DNA of 64,000 nucleotides from positions 2,356,001 through 2,420,000 of the forward strand of contig NZ_CP013070.1 of NCBI RefSeq assembly GCF_000264945.2. Direction: 5' to 3'. Shown here piece by piece: positions 34,131 to 42,612 of the stretch. Made by a program: the position numbers and the translations under genes. This DNA is from Sphingobium indicum B90A (lineage in GTDB: Bacteria > Pseudomonadota > Alphaproteobacteria > Sphingomonadales > Sphingomonadaceae). Below the pieces are notes generated by a model. It searched no databases. It was not told the DNA's origin and saw only the letters and a list, made by a program, of their open reading frames with translations. How positions within the stretch are numbered: the stretch's first letter is position 1; each line of letters begins with the position of its first letter.

Positions 34131-35777
34131 ATGGATGTGCCGGTACTGATCGCGGGGGGCGGCCCGGTCGGGATGATCTTGAGCCTGGAACTGGCGCATC
34201 ACGGTGTCCGGTCCATCCTGATCGAACGCAATCCCACGACCACGCGCCATCCCAAGATGGACCTGACCAACGGGCGCAGCATGGAATTGCTGGCGCGTCT
34301 GGGCGTGGTGGATATTTTGCGCGCGGCCGGCGTGCCGTCGGGCAATTGCTTCGACATCGTCCGCGTCAGCCACGGACTTCCTGGCGTGGGAAAGGAATTG
34401 TTCCGCTTCGCCTATCCCTCGCCCGACGAAGTGCGCAGAATGTCGCGGGAAACGAATGACGGCACGCTGACCCGCGAACCGCCGCTTCGCATATCGCAAA
34501 TCCTGCTGGAACCCGCCCTTCTGGAGGTGATCAGGCAAAACCCCCTTATCGATGCGCGGTTCGGCTGGACCGTGCAGTCGTTCGAACAGGATGAGGACAG
34601 CGTCCGCGTCGCCATTTCGGAAACCGACGGCACGGCGACCGAAACGATCGAATGCGCCTATCTTGCAGGATGCGACGGCGGGGGAAGCAATGTCCGGCGC
34701 GGCCTTGGCATCAAATATGAGGGCGATTTCGCGGTCGGCAGCTTCTATATGGTGCATTTCAGGTCCGATGCGCTGGACGCCCTTCAGCCCGACGGGCCAT
34801 GGTGGCACTGGCTCACCAATGCGGGGGGCATGGTCGCGCAGAATGACCGGGATCTCTGGACCCTGCACACGCCGGTTCCGGAGGGCATGGCCCCCGAATC
34901 CGTCGATCCGCGCGCGCTGCTCAGAAATTGGGCCGGACGGGACTTCGACTTCGAAATATTGGTGGCCAATCCCTGGACGCCGCACATGGTCGTCGCCGAA
35001 CGCTATGGCGAAGGCCGCGTGTGGATGGCGGGCGACTCCGTGCATCAGTTCATGCCGACCGGGGGATATGGCATGAACACGGGCGTGGGGGACGCCGTCG
35101 ACCTGGGCTGGAAGCTCGCGGCGGTGATCCATGGCTGGGGCGGGCCGGCGCTGCTGCGCTCCTATGAAGAGGAACGGCGCCCGATCGCGATCCAGAACCG
35201 CGCGGCCTCGCGTCGCCACCTGGATGTCAACATCGCCATATGGTCCGCTTCCCCGGCCACGACGGACGACGATAAGGCCTGGGACCATATGGCGGAGGAG
35301 ATCGAGCGCCTCGGCAATGCCGAAAATGAAAGCTGGGGCATCGAGCATGGCTATCGCTATGCCGGATCGCCGATCATAGCGCCCGACGGCACGCCGGAAC
35401 CGCCCTTCGATCCCGACAGTTACCGGCCGACCACTTGGCCGGGCGCGCGGCTGCCGCATTATTATCTGGAGGACGGCAACGCCCTGCACGATCTTCTCGG
35501 CCCCGGCTTCACCCTGATCAACTGCCGCGGCGCCGATACCGGGCCGCTGGAGGATGCCGCCGCCCAAATGGGCCTGCCCCTGAAGATCGTCGGTCTCCAC
35601 GATCCCAAGGTCTGCGCGGCGATGGAGCGCCCCTTGCTGCTCGTTCGCCCGGACCAGCATGTCGCATGGCGCGGGACGGAACTCCCCGCGGATTGCCTGG
35701 CGCTGCTGCGTCGCGTAACCGGCTGGCAATCCGCCCTGGAACGCGAAATCCCGGAAAGAAGCCACGCCCGCGCCTGA
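34131..35777 (+). CDS. FAD-dependent aromatic monooxygenase (PheA/MhpA-like)
   Basis: A class A flavoprotein hydroxylase of 548 aa. It has the N-terminal dinucleotide motif IAGGGPVGM (about residues 7-15), the CDGGGSNVRRGLG motif near 186, and the GDSVHQFMPTGGYGMNTGVGDAVDLGWKL motif that binds FAD and forms the substrate pocket, then a thioredoxin-like C-terminal domain of the phenol hydroxylase type. It would use NAD(P)H and O2 to ortho-hydroxylate a phenolic or similar ring. An SnoaL-like protein, a small barrel protein, an SDR and an EthD protein follow on the same strand with short gaps, suggesting one operon. Confidence 0.9.
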   Translation: MDVPVLIAGGGPVGMILSLELAHHGVRSILIERNPTTTRHPKMDLTNGRSMELLARLGVVDILRAAGVPSGNCFDIVRVSHGLPGVGKELFRFAYPSPDEVRRMSRETNDGTLTREPPLRISQILLEPALLEVIRQNPLIDARFGWTVQSFEQDEDSVRVAISETDGTATETIECAYLAGCDGGGSNVRRGLGIKYEGDFAVGSFYMVHFRSDALDALQPDGPWWHWLTNAGGMVAQNDRDLWTLHTPVPEGMAPESVDPRALLRNWAGRDFDFEILVANPWTPHMVVAERYGEGRVWMAGDSVHQFMPTGGYGMNTGVGDAVDLGWKLAAVIHGWGGPALLRSYEEERRPIAIQNRAASRRHLDVNIAIWSASPATTDDDKAWDHMAEEIERLGNAENESWGIEHGYRYAGSPIIAPDGTPEPPFDPDSYRPTTWPGARLPHYYLEDGNALHDLLGPGFTLINCRGADTGPLEDAAAQMGLPLKIVGLHDPKVCAAMERPLLLVRPDQHVAWRGTELPADCLALLRRVTGWQSALEREIPERSHARA

Positions 35778-35832
35778 AAGCACGGGCTTCGGGGGCAAGA
35801 ACGGCGCCAAAGCCACGGAAAGGTGGAACAGG

Positions 35833-36255
35833 ATGGATAATCCGACCGAGATCAAGGCGGCCTGCGGCGACATCATCGCCGCCTTCGCCCACCATGTCGA
35901 CCATCGCGAATTCGGCGACGCCGTGGCGCTGTTCGCCGAAGACGGCGCATTCCTCAGGCCCGATCTGGAGGCCAGGGGACGTGACCAGATCGCCGCCCTA
36001 TGGGCTGACCGCCCGGCCAGCTTCGTCACGAAACATTTGTGCCACGCTTCCTTCTTCCAGGATGTCGGCGAAGAATCCGCCCGCGCAGTGACGCCCTTCC
36101 TGCTCTACACGGCGGAGCGCGAAGGGGATGAAACGGCTCCGCTGGAAGGGCCGGCGGCCATCGCGGAATATCACGACCTTTTCGTGAAGACCGATGAAGG
36201 CTGGCGGATCGCCGAGCGCCGCGCCGTCCCGATCATGCTGCCCCGGCGCGCATGA
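35833..36255 (+). CDS. SnoaL/NTF2-like protein
   Basis: A 140-aa protein of the NTF2/SnoaL fold: EIKAACGDIIAAFAHHVDHREFGDAVALFAEDGAFLRPDL gives the usual N-terminal helix and first strand, ending WRIAERRAVPIM. The fold includes isomerases, dehydratases and small subunits of ring-hydroxylating oxygenases; LinA has the same fold but no close identity to this protein. It sits 55 bp after the FAD hydroxylase, so a dehydratase or isomerase step on its product is plausible. Confidence 0.78.
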   Translation: MDNPTEIKAACGDIIAAFAHHVDHREFGDAVALFAEDGAFLRPDLEARGRDQIAALWADRPASFVTKHLCHASFFQDVGEESARAVTPFLLYTAEREGDETAPLEGPAAIAEYHDLFVKTDEGWRIAERRAVPIMLPRRA

Positions 36256-36299
36256 CAACCACGGACAGAAGCCGTGCAGTGACCTGAAAGGAGAATTCC

Positions 36300-36641
36300 G
36301 TGCCCAGATATATCGCCGTAGCGCTCACCAATCCCGTGGAAGGGAAAGAGGCCGAATTCAACCACTGGTACGACACCGTCGCCATCCCGTCCTACCGGAA
36401 GATACCCGGCCTAGTGCCGCTTGGCCGGTTCCGGCATCACAGCCGCGGCGACGATTCCGATATGCCGACATATTGGAAATATGCGTCCTTCTACGAAATA
36501 GAGACCGACGATTTCGACGGGTTCGTCGCAACCGCGAAGAAGACGCTGGATAATATCCCCGAATATCATCTGTCGGAATTTCTCGACCGGAAGAGTTGGT
36601 TCGAACCCGTCTACGAAGCGCTTTCCGGGGACGCGAAATGA
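36300..36641 (+). CDS. Small dimeric alpha/beta-barrel-like protein
   Basis: A 113-aa protein starting with GTG behind AAAGGAGAA. The N-terminal pattern RYIAVALTNPVEGKEAEFNHWYD, then VAIPSYRKIPG, resembles the EthD/ferredoxin-like barrel proteins found in aromatic-degradation operons. No catalytic motif is evident. Its stop overlaps the next SDR start by 4 bp (ATGA), so the two are coupled. Function unknown. Confidence 0.7.
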   Translation: MPRYIAVALTNPVEGKEAEFNHWYDTVAIPSYRKIPGLVPLGRFRHHSRGDDSDMPTYWKYASFYEIETDDFDGFVATAKKTLDNIPEYHLSEFLDRKSWFEPVYEALSGDAK

Positions 36642-37477
36642 CCCTGGAACCGGCCATGTCGCTGGAAGGGCGGGTTGCGCTGATGACGGCGGCCGGATCG
36701 GGCATCGGGCGGGCGAGCGCCCTTGCTGTCGCCTCCCTCGGCGCGTCCGTGATGGTGACCGACATCAACGCCGATTCCGCCCGCGACGTCGCCGACCGGA
36801 TAGTGTCGGCGGGCGGGCGGGCCAGGCATATGGCGCTGGACGTCGCACAGGAGGAGCAGATCGCGGCCGCCGTTGCTGCCGCCACCTCGGCCTTCGGCAG
36901 GCTCGACATATTGCACAACAATGCCGCCTATCAGGGCGCCGACGCGATAGAGGGGGACATCGACGTCGTTTCGATGACGGTCGATTTCTGGAACCGCATG
37001 ATGGCCGTCAACCTCACAAGCCATATGCTGGGGTGCAAGCACGCCATCCCGGCCATGCTGGAGAATGGAGGCGGCTCCATCATCAACACGGCGTCGATGT
37101 ACGGCCTCGCCGCCTATCAGGCAATGCCGTGCTACGGCATATCCAAGGCGGGGGTCGCCATGCTGACGAAATATGTGGCCGCCTCCCACGGCAAGCGGGG
37201 CATAAGGTGCAATGCGATAGCGCCGGCCGTGATCCTGACCGAAGGCGTCAAGCGGTTCCTGCCGCAAGAGCTGGTCGATATGAACGAGAGCCATGCCGCC
37301 CTTCCCTATCTGGGCAAGCCGGAGGATGTCGCTGCGATGGTCGCCTTCCTCGCGTCGGACGCCGCCAGGTTCATCAGCGGCCAGGTGATCGCCATAGACG
37401 GCGGCACGACCGCCCAATTGCCGACCGTGACCGCCGCCCGCGCCCTTGCGGAAAAGGCGCGGCCGCATGGCCGATAA
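36638..37477 (+). CDS. Short-chain dehydrogenase/reductase
   Basis: A 279-aa SDR beginning MTLEPAMSLEGRVALMTAAGSGIGRASA; the nucleotide-binding motif is TAAGSGIG. NNAAYQG, NTASMYGLAAYQ and catalytic YGISK are present. The ATG at 36638 lies within the upstream stop codon, which fixes the start. It would oxidise a diol or alcohol intermediate after the FAD hydroxylase. Substrate not determinable from sequence. Confidence 0.85.
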   Translation: MTLEPAMSLEGRVALMTAAGSGIGRASALAVASLGASVMVTDINADSARDVADRIVSAGGRARHMALDVAQEEQIAAAVAAATSAFGRLDILHNNAAYQGADAIEGDIDVVSMTVDFWNRMMAVNLTSHMLGCKHAIPAMLENGGGSIINTASMYGLAAYQAMPCYGISKAGVAMLTKYVAASHGKRGIRCNAIAPAVILTEGVKRFLPQELVDMNESHAALPYLGKPEDVAAMVAFLASDAARFISGQVIAIDGGTTAQLPTVTAARALAEKARPHGR

Positions 37478-37495
37478 CAGGCAGGAGAGGATGCA

Positions 37496-38224
37496 ATGCA
37501 TATGTGGCGCCAGATCATGTTCCTGCAACGGGCGGCGGGAACCAGCCGGGCCGAATTCCTGGCCAGATGGCCCGACGTCACCGACGCAATTGCGAACGGC
37601 CACGGGCCAAAGCCGCGGCGGATCGTCGAAAACCATCCCTTGGACCCGATGGAGCAAGGGCTTTGCGGCGATGTGATCCCCGCCGCATATGATGGCGTGT
37701 ATGAATTCTGGTTCTGTTCGGAAAAGGAGGCGATGGACGCGCTGCCTTCATGGAACGCCAGCCGCGACCTCAGGCTGAAGATGGACCGATGGATCGACAA
37801 GGACAACAGCCTGCAGTGGCTCGCCGAAATACATATGAGGATCGATCTGCCGGGGACGGCCGCTACATTGATCCTGGCGGGAAAGGCGGCCGACGGATAT
37901 GATGTGGAACGCGCGCAGCAATATTGGCGCGACATTCATCCGAAGGTCTTTCTCGCCGAAAAGGACTTCGCTGAATATATAACGGGCTATGTCCAGAACC
38001 ATGGCCGCGACCGGACGGCGTTGCAAGGTCTCGATCTGTTCGGCCGTTACGAATTCATGCCCCTTTGCGGTCATATGGGGCTGCGGTCGCTGAGGGACAT
38101 CCTTACGGCCTATACCCTCCCAAGCTATGCCGGCCCCATTCGCGCGGACGAAGCCGTTTTCGGCAAGCCGGACGGCGCGCTGGCATTCGCCTCCACGAAA
38201 TCGCGGTCGACCGAGCCGCGATAG
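37496..38224 (+). CDS. EthD-domain protein (double length)
   Basis: A 242-aa protein with two EthD-like halves: WRQIMFLQRAAGTSRAEFLARWPDV at the start, and a second barrel from about residue 120 (AATLILAGKAADGYDVERAQQYWRDIHPKVF). A tandem EthD arrangement is larger than the usual 100-125 aa. It starts 18 bp after the SDR and is the last gene of the plus-strand operon; a hairpin follows. Function unknown beyond association with oxidative catabolism. Confidence 0.72.
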   Translation: MHMWRQIMFLQRAAGTSRAEFLARWPDVTDAIANGHGPKPRRIVENHPLDPMEQGLCGDVIPAAYDGVYEFWFCSEKEAMDALPSWNASRDLRLKMDRWIDKDNSLQWLAEIHMRIDLPGTAATLILAGKAADGYDVERAQQYWRDIHPKVFLAEKDFAEYITGYVQNHGRDRTALQGLDLFGRYEFMPLCGHMGLRSLRDILTAYTLPSYAGPIRADEAVFGKPDGALAFASTKSRSTEPR

Positions 38225-38251
38225 GCCGATACCGGGCCACCTGCAGCCGGA

Positions 38252-38282
38252 GCATGATCCTCCCGATTGAGGAGGATCATGC
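38252..38282. terminator. Perfect 12-bp hairpin between convergent operons
   Basis: GCATGATCCTCC (38252-38263) pairs exactly with GGAGGATCATGC (38271-38282) around a 7-nt loop, 27 bp past the EthD gene and before the convergent monooxygenase stop. TTTT occurs only 8 nt downstream. It likely terminates from at least the plus side. Confidence 0.6.
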
Positions 38283-38344
38283 GCCGATTTTCCCTTTCCT
38301 TCATTTTCCCGGTCGCCGGCGACGCGGGCTGACATGAGGCTGCC

Positions 38345-39372
38345 TCAGCTTATCCCGGCCGCCTTGCGCGCCGCCGCCTTGGCCTTTTCCATGTCGAATG
38401 TCCGGTTCATCATCGTCCGCTGCGCGGGAAGGCCGCCGCCCGACTGGAGCGCCACGACGAACCACCATCCGCCATAGGCGTCGGCCGTGAGATCGCGGAT
38501 GAGGTTGTAGACGCGCATCCGCGCCTCGATGTCCACATCCTTGCGGGTGTAGAGATATTTCCGGATGAACTTGCCCGACTCCTCGTTGCGCAGGTCGGCT
38601 TCCATGGGAACGGTGATGACCAGCCCCCCCGCCAGGTCGTGCAGATATTTGATCGTCTGATGGAAATTGGCGGCGAGATAATATTTGGTCGCATTGACGG
38701 CCAGCGTGTTCGGAAACACCATGCCGGAAGGCTGGGACGTTTCATAATGTTCGCAGGCATAGTCCAGGCCCATCCTGATCATCTCTTGATAGACGATCAG
38801 TTCGCTCAGGCTGCTCTGGACGACGGGATCCTTGTCCTTCCCCTGCATCTCCGATACGAGCTGGGCTAGTCCGATATAGAGTTCGCCGTTGCGAACCGAC
38901 TCGACCAGGCCGCCCGTCCGTTCCCAAAGGCCCAGCGAACGGGCCAGAACGCTCGCCAGTTCCACTTCGCCAGCCAGGAACACGCGATCCCATGGCACGA
39001 AGACATCGTCGAACACCACGAAACCTTCCGGCATGCTGTGATGGGAGCTTGCAGGATAGTCAAATTCGTTCAATTCCGCAGGCGCGAAGCTGCGATTGAT
39101 GATGGAAACGCCCGGCGTGTTGACCGGGATCGAGAAAGACACGGCATAATCCGCCTCCTCCGGGCGCATGCCCTTGGTGGGCATGACCACCAGCTCATGG
39201 ACCAGCGAAGCGGCCGTGATGTGCAGCTTTGCCCCCCGCACGACGATGCCGTCCTCGCGGCGCTCGACGATCCGGACATAGAGGTCGGGATCGTCCTGCT
39301 CATTGGCGCGGCGCTTGCGATCCCCTTTGGGATCGGTGATCACTTCCGCTCCGCGCAGATCATTGTCGCGCG
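38345..39372 (-). pseudogene. HpaB-family flavin-dependent monooxygenase, N-terminal third lost to IS6100
   Basis: About 342 codons of a 4-hydroxyphenylacetate 3-monooxygenase (HpaB) / 4-hydroxybutyryl-CoA dehydratase superfamily protein. GAEVITDPKGDRKR, DPDLYVRIVERREDGIVVRGAK and EGFVVFDDVFVPWDRVFLAGE are diagnostic. Full members have about 480-520 aa, so some 140-150 N-terminal residues, including the start codon, are missing at the IS6100 copy 2 boundary. HpaB enzymes use FADH2 from a reductase such as the HpaC-like protein at 25149. The missing 5' end is not seen in this window, so the gene is probably dead. An open frame continues through IS6100 antisense but is not a real protein. Confidence 0.85.
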
Positions 39373-40252
39373 GGCTCTGTTGCAAAAATCGTGAAGCTTG
39401 AGCATGCTTGGCGGAGATTGGACGGACGGAACGATGACGGATTTCAAGTGGCGCCATTTCCAGGGTGATGTGATCCTGTGGGCGGTGCGCTGGTATTGTC
39501 GCTATCCGATCAGCTATCGCGACCTTGAGGAAATGCTGGCGGAACGCGGCATTTCGGTCGACCATACGACGATCTATCGCTGGGTCCAGTGCTACGCCCC
39601 GGAGATGGAGAAGCGGCTGCGCTGGTTCTGGCGGCGTGGCTTTGATCCGAGCTGGCGCCTGGATGAAACCTACGTCAAGGTGCGGGGCAAGTGGACCTAC
39701 CTGTACCGGGCAGTCGACAAGCGGGGCGACACGATCGATTTCTACCTGTCGCCGACCCGCAGCGCCAAGGCAGCGAAGCGGTTCCTGGGCAAGGCCCTGC
39801 GAGGCCTGAAGCACTGGGAAAAGCCTGCCACGCTCAATACCGACAAAGCGCCGAGCTATGGTGCAGCGATCACCGAATTGAAGCGCGAAGGAAAGCTGGA
39901 CCGGGAGACGGCCCACCGGCAGGTGAAGTATCTCAATAACGTGATCGAGGCCGATCACGGAAAGCTCAAGATACTGATCAAGCCGGTGCGCGGTTTCAAA
40001 TCGATCCCCACGGCCTATGCCACGATCAAGGGATTCGAAGTCATGCGAGCCCTGCGCAAAGGACAGGCTCGCCCCTGGTGCCTGCAGCCCGGCATCAGGG
40101 GCGAGGTGCGCCTTGTGGAGAGAGCTTTTGGCATTGGGCCCTCGGCGCTGACGGAGGCCATGGGCATGCTCAACCACCATTTCGCAGCAGCCGCCTGATC
40201 GGCGCAGAGCGACAGCCTACCTCTGACTGCCGCCAATCTTTGCAACAGAGCC
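39373..40252 (+). mobile_element. IS6100: IS6100 copy 2 (complete)
   Basis: Complete 880-bp element with the transposase on the plus strand. The left flank is GTCGCGCG inside the HpaB-type gene. On the right it abuts, without any spacer, the internal part of a second IS6100 (copy 3). No direct repeat is visible, so deletion followed insertion. Confidence 0.97.
39398..40198 (+). CDS. tnpA: IS6100 transposase
   Basis: Same 266-codon IS6-family transposase as in copies 1 and 4 with intact DDE residues (WRLDETYVKV, LNTDKAPSY, VIEADHGKLK). It may be active and is the nearest source of enzyme for the partial copy that follows. Confidence 0.95.
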   Translation: MSMLGGDWTDGTMTDFKWRHFQGDVILWAVRWYCRYPISYRDLEEMLAERGISVDHTTIYRWVQCYAPEMEKRLRWFWRRGFDPSWRLDETYVKVRGKWTYLYRAVDKRGDTIDFYLSPTRSAKAAKRFLGKALRGLKHWEKPATLNTDKAPSYGAAITELKREGKLDRETAHRQVKYLNNVIEADHGKLKILIKPVRGFKSIPTAYATIKGFEVMRALRKGQARPWCLQPGIRGEVRLVERAFGIGPSALTEAMGMLNHHFAAAA

Positions 40253-40548
40253 ACGGAAAGCTCAAGATACTGATCAAGCCGGTGCGCGGTTTCAAATCGA
40301 TCCCCACGGCCTATGCCACGATCAAGGGATTCGAAGTCATGCGAGCCCTGCGCAAAGGACAGGCTCGCCCCTGGTGCCTGCAGCCCGGCATCAGGGGCGA
40401 GGTGCGCCTTGTGGAGAGAGCTTTTGGCATTGGGCCCTCGGCGCTGACGGAGGCCATGGGCATGCTCAACCACCATTTCGCAGCAGCCGCCTGATCGGCG
40501 CAGAGCGACAGCCTACCTCTGACTGCCGCCAATCTTTGCAACAGAGCC
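40253..40548 (+). mobile_element. IS6100: IS6100 copy 3 (3' 296 bp only)
   Basis: Bases equal element positions 585-880 and are identical to the end of copy 2 at an offset of 296 bp. It keeps the right inverted repeat but not the left one. The transposase remnant (HGKLKILIK onward, to 40494) lacks the first two DDE residues. The right flank CCCTGCCG lies in a truncated SprT-like gene. It looks like IS6100 inserted into IS6100 with loss of the left part. Confidence 0.95.
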
Positions 40549-40845
40549 CCCTGCCGGGATGCCGACAGCGGCATGGACCAGTTCATGCGCGAGGATGGCC
40601 GCGATCTGTGCCGGCATGGCGTCGGGCGCATGGGCAAGGTCCGGACGGATGAAGATTTCAAAATGGCCGTCCGCGCTCAGCCGGTTATCCCAGCACTCGC
40701 CGATCGCCTTGCCCTTGGCTCCCGCGCTGGTGAAGCCGATCGCCACGCGCACCCGGTCGGGCAGGGGAGCTTCCAGCGCCTCAAAGAGCGGGGCCATGCC
40801 CGCCGCCACCCGATTGAGCCAGCTTTCCCGGTTGTCGTGGGTCAT
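40549..40845 (-). pseudogene. SprT-like zinc-peptidase-family protein, C-terminus lost to IS6100
   Basis: The first 99 codons of a protein I associate with sphingomonad plasmids: MTHDNRESWLNRVAAGMAPLFEAL, then IGECWDN and the zinc-binding helix ILAHELVHAAVG with the HExxH-like HELVH. The frame runs into IS6100 right after GIPAG, so the rest (zinc-ribbon-like end in relatives) is missing. The function of the family is unproven; SprT-like proteins act in DNA-protein-crosslink repair in eukaryotes. It marks the start of plasmid/island-like DNA. Confidence 0.7.
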
Positions 40846-41215
40846 CGTCTCTATTCCCTTCAGATCGCCTGTCCGGCGATGGCCATGCCATCGGCCGGAA
40901 CACGGACGCCCAAGAACGCCGGCGAGAGAGGGGGGCAGCGGGAATCGACGGGGTGGAGCGGGCGCAGCGAGGCCCAGCCGAGCGAGCCACGGCCCGTCTA
41001 TTCCCGTTGCTGGGGAGAGGGGGGGCGGAACGTCCTCTCCCCACTGAACAAACGACATGCCGGCCAGCGCCGGCACCTTGTCCCCGAGATCCGCGCACGC
41101 GATCTCGCCCGCCATGTGGATCGTCACCGAATGGCCAAGACCGCGTGCGGGCTTGGGGAGCGCAGCGACTAGAGCCACGGTGCCGCGCAAGCGGCAGGCG
41201 CACAATGGTTGTAAT
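40846..41215. other. Intergenic region between SprT-like remnant and relB
   Basis: A 370-bp stretch that is open on the minus strand but whose translation (Pro/Ala/Gly/Arg-rich) matches nothing I recognise. It may be the remnant of an upstream plasmid gene. It ends at the relB operator. Confidence 0.45.
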
Positions 41216-41235
41216 TGTAGCTCAGTTGAGCTACA
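41216..41235. promoter_or_regulatory. relB operator palindrome
   Basis: TGTAGCTCAGTTGAGCTACA has perfect 9-bp arms around GT, 27 bp before the relB start. Such palindromes bind RelB-family antitoxin/toxin complexes for autoregulation. Confidence 0.7.
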
Positions 41236-41261
41236 TCGAACACGGATCACAGGAGGTTCTT

Positions 41262-41543
41262 ATGGCCGCTACCGCTTTCGTGCGTGCGCGCATCGACGAA
41301 ACATTGAAGGATGAAGCCGCCGCCGTCCTGGCCGAACTGGGGCTGACCGTATCCGATGTGGTCCGCATGACGCTCACCCGGGTCGCGAAGGATCATGCCT
41401 TGCCGTTCGAGCTGAAAGTGCCGAACGCCGAAACACGGGCAGCCATCGAAGCCTCTCGCGCCACGATGAAGGCCCGCCGCGCCCGTTTCACCGATCCTCA
41501 GGAAGTCTTTGATGCCCTCGACCAAGAAGCCCGCCAGCAGTAA
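41262..41543 (+). CDS. relB: RelB/DinJ-family antitoxin
   Basis: A 93-aa ribbon-helix-helix antitoxin: TAFVRARIDETLKDEAAAVLAELGLTVSDVVRMTLTRVAKD is the DinJ/RelB N-terminus, and the acidic/basic tail would wrap the toxin. A perfect AGGAGG sits 6 nt upstream of the ATG. It overlaps the toxin gene by 32 bp, which couples their translation. The palindrome upstream implies autoregulation. Confidence 0.88.
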   Translation: MAATAFVRARIDETLKDEAAAVLAELGLTVSDVVRMTLTRVAKDHALPFELKVPNAETRAAIEASRATMKARRARFTDPQEVFDALDQEARQQ

Positions 41544-41832
41544 GCGCGCCTCGCTCCCCCGAGAGGCGTCTTATGAAAAGCGGTTCGCGAAGGATTGGGA
41601 GCGGTTGTCGCGCAGCGGGCGCTACAACATGAAGCAGCTCAAGGAAGCGATGATGCTCCTCATCGCCAACGACGCGCCGCTTGGCCCGGAATGGCTGGAC
41701 CACGCCCTCAAAGGCGATTGGAGCGATCATCGCGAGTGCCATATCGGCGGCGACTTCCTGCTCATCTACACGATCGAGGGAAATCTGGTGAACTTCGTGC
41801 GCGCCGGCACGCATTCGGAACTGTTCGAATAG
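41512..41832 (+). CDS. YafQ-family (RelE superfamily) mRNA interferase toxin
   Basis: A 106-aa toxin that would cleave ribosome-bound mRNA. The YafQ signature HRECHIGGDFLLIYTIEGNLVNFVRAGTHSELF is intact, including the catalytic His residues. The start ATG at 41512 lies inside the antitoxin gene. The N-terminal basic stretch (STKKPASSKRASLPREASYEKRF) is longer than in E. coli YafQ. The pair probably stabilises the accessory segment. Confidence 0.87.
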   Translation: MPSTKKPASSKRASLPREASYEKRFAKDWERLSRSGRYNMKQLKEAMMLLIANDAPLGPEWLDHALKGDWSDHRECHIGGDFLLIYTIEGNLVNFVRAGTHSELFE

Positions 41833-41936
41833 CCTGCCGCTTCCTGGCGAACACAAGAAAAGCAAGCGAAGCGCTACTGTTTGGCTATCTTTTGTATATC
41901 GCTTGGATAGCGCTCGCCAGCAATGAAGGGGAAGCC

Positions 41937-42167
41937 ATGAAGGCCATATTCATCCGCCACGGCGAAAGCACCGGCAATGCCGGCATGCCCTGTCACGATC
42001 TGGCGACGATCGAGGCCACGAACAGACGCGCCAGGTTACCGCGAGCTTGCCCGAAGCCGACCCCGCAGTATCACGTCACCTATACCCGCACCCGGCAGAG
42101 CGCCGCGCTGCTGATCGCGTTTCCCCGCCGTGCGGGTCGAGACGTGGCCCATAGGAGAGAGCTTTAA
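41937..42167 (+). pseudogene. Histidine phosphatase (phosphoglycerate-mutase-like), frameshifted remnant
   Basis: The N-terminus MKAIFIRHGESTGNAG carries the RHG catalytic motif of the histidine phosphatase superfamily. After about 30 codons the translation becomes Arg/Pro-rich, and the expected continuation (TRTRQSAALLIA, then VRVETWPIGES) appears only in pieces of different frames. The intact family member has about 180-200 aa. Small deletions therefore inactivated it. Confidence 0.65.
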
Positions 42168-42196
42168 AACAATCCTGCGATGCAGCGATGGACGCC

Positions 42197-42460
42197 TCAG
42201 TTCACCTGACGCCGGTGCTTGCCACCATACTTCTTGCCGCAATAGTCATCCAGTTCCCGCATCTCGTTCACGGCGGCGGCGACCAGCGCGGTGGCGCAGG
42301 ACAGACCGCTGTCCGGTGTAGCCATCCGGGCCTCCACGCGATTTCGCAGTTCCTCGATGTCGGCGCGCGACAGGACGTTCTTTTCTCGCAAATAGCAGAT
42401 CAGGCTTTGCAACAGGATCATTGCCTTGTCGCCGGGGGCCACATTATCGTTGTTCATCAT
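42197..42460 (-). CDS. Hypothetical protein, 87 aa
   Basis: The frame begins MMNNDNVAPGDKAMILLQSLICYLREKNVLSRADIEELRNRVEARM, an amphipathic helical N-terminus, and ends in a basic tail (DDYCGKKYGGKHRRQVN). GGAAAG precedes the start. Small proteins of this look occur on sphingomonad plasmids and islands, but I cannot name a family. It overlaps no other good gene. Confidence 0.6.
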   Translation of the reverse strand: MMNNDNVAPGDKAMILLQSLICYLREKNVLSRADIEELRNRVEARMATPDSGLSCATALVAAAVNEMRELDDYCGKKYGGKHRRQVN

Positions 42461-42612
42461 CTTTCCGGTATCCTCTGGAGCGACCGTATTCCTCGGCCTG
42501 TAATGAGAAGATGATATGATGCTGAACAATTGTCCAGTGCCCGGGGACCTTCAGCTCACCAAAATGCCAATCGAGCTGCGCCAGCCTTGGTCCGCGCGCA
42601 CTGAGCAGGTCC

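Noticed and set aside
33996..36029. A 677-codon minus-strand frame antisense to the FAD hydroxylase
   Set aside because: The plus strand has all motifs of a flavoprotein hydroxylase in the expected order; the antisense translation is His/Arg-rich and matches no family. High GC content makes such shadows common.
38345..40180. A 611-codon minus-strand frame
   Set aside because: The N-terminal part is again IS6100 antisense; only the HpaB-type segment up to 39372 is real.
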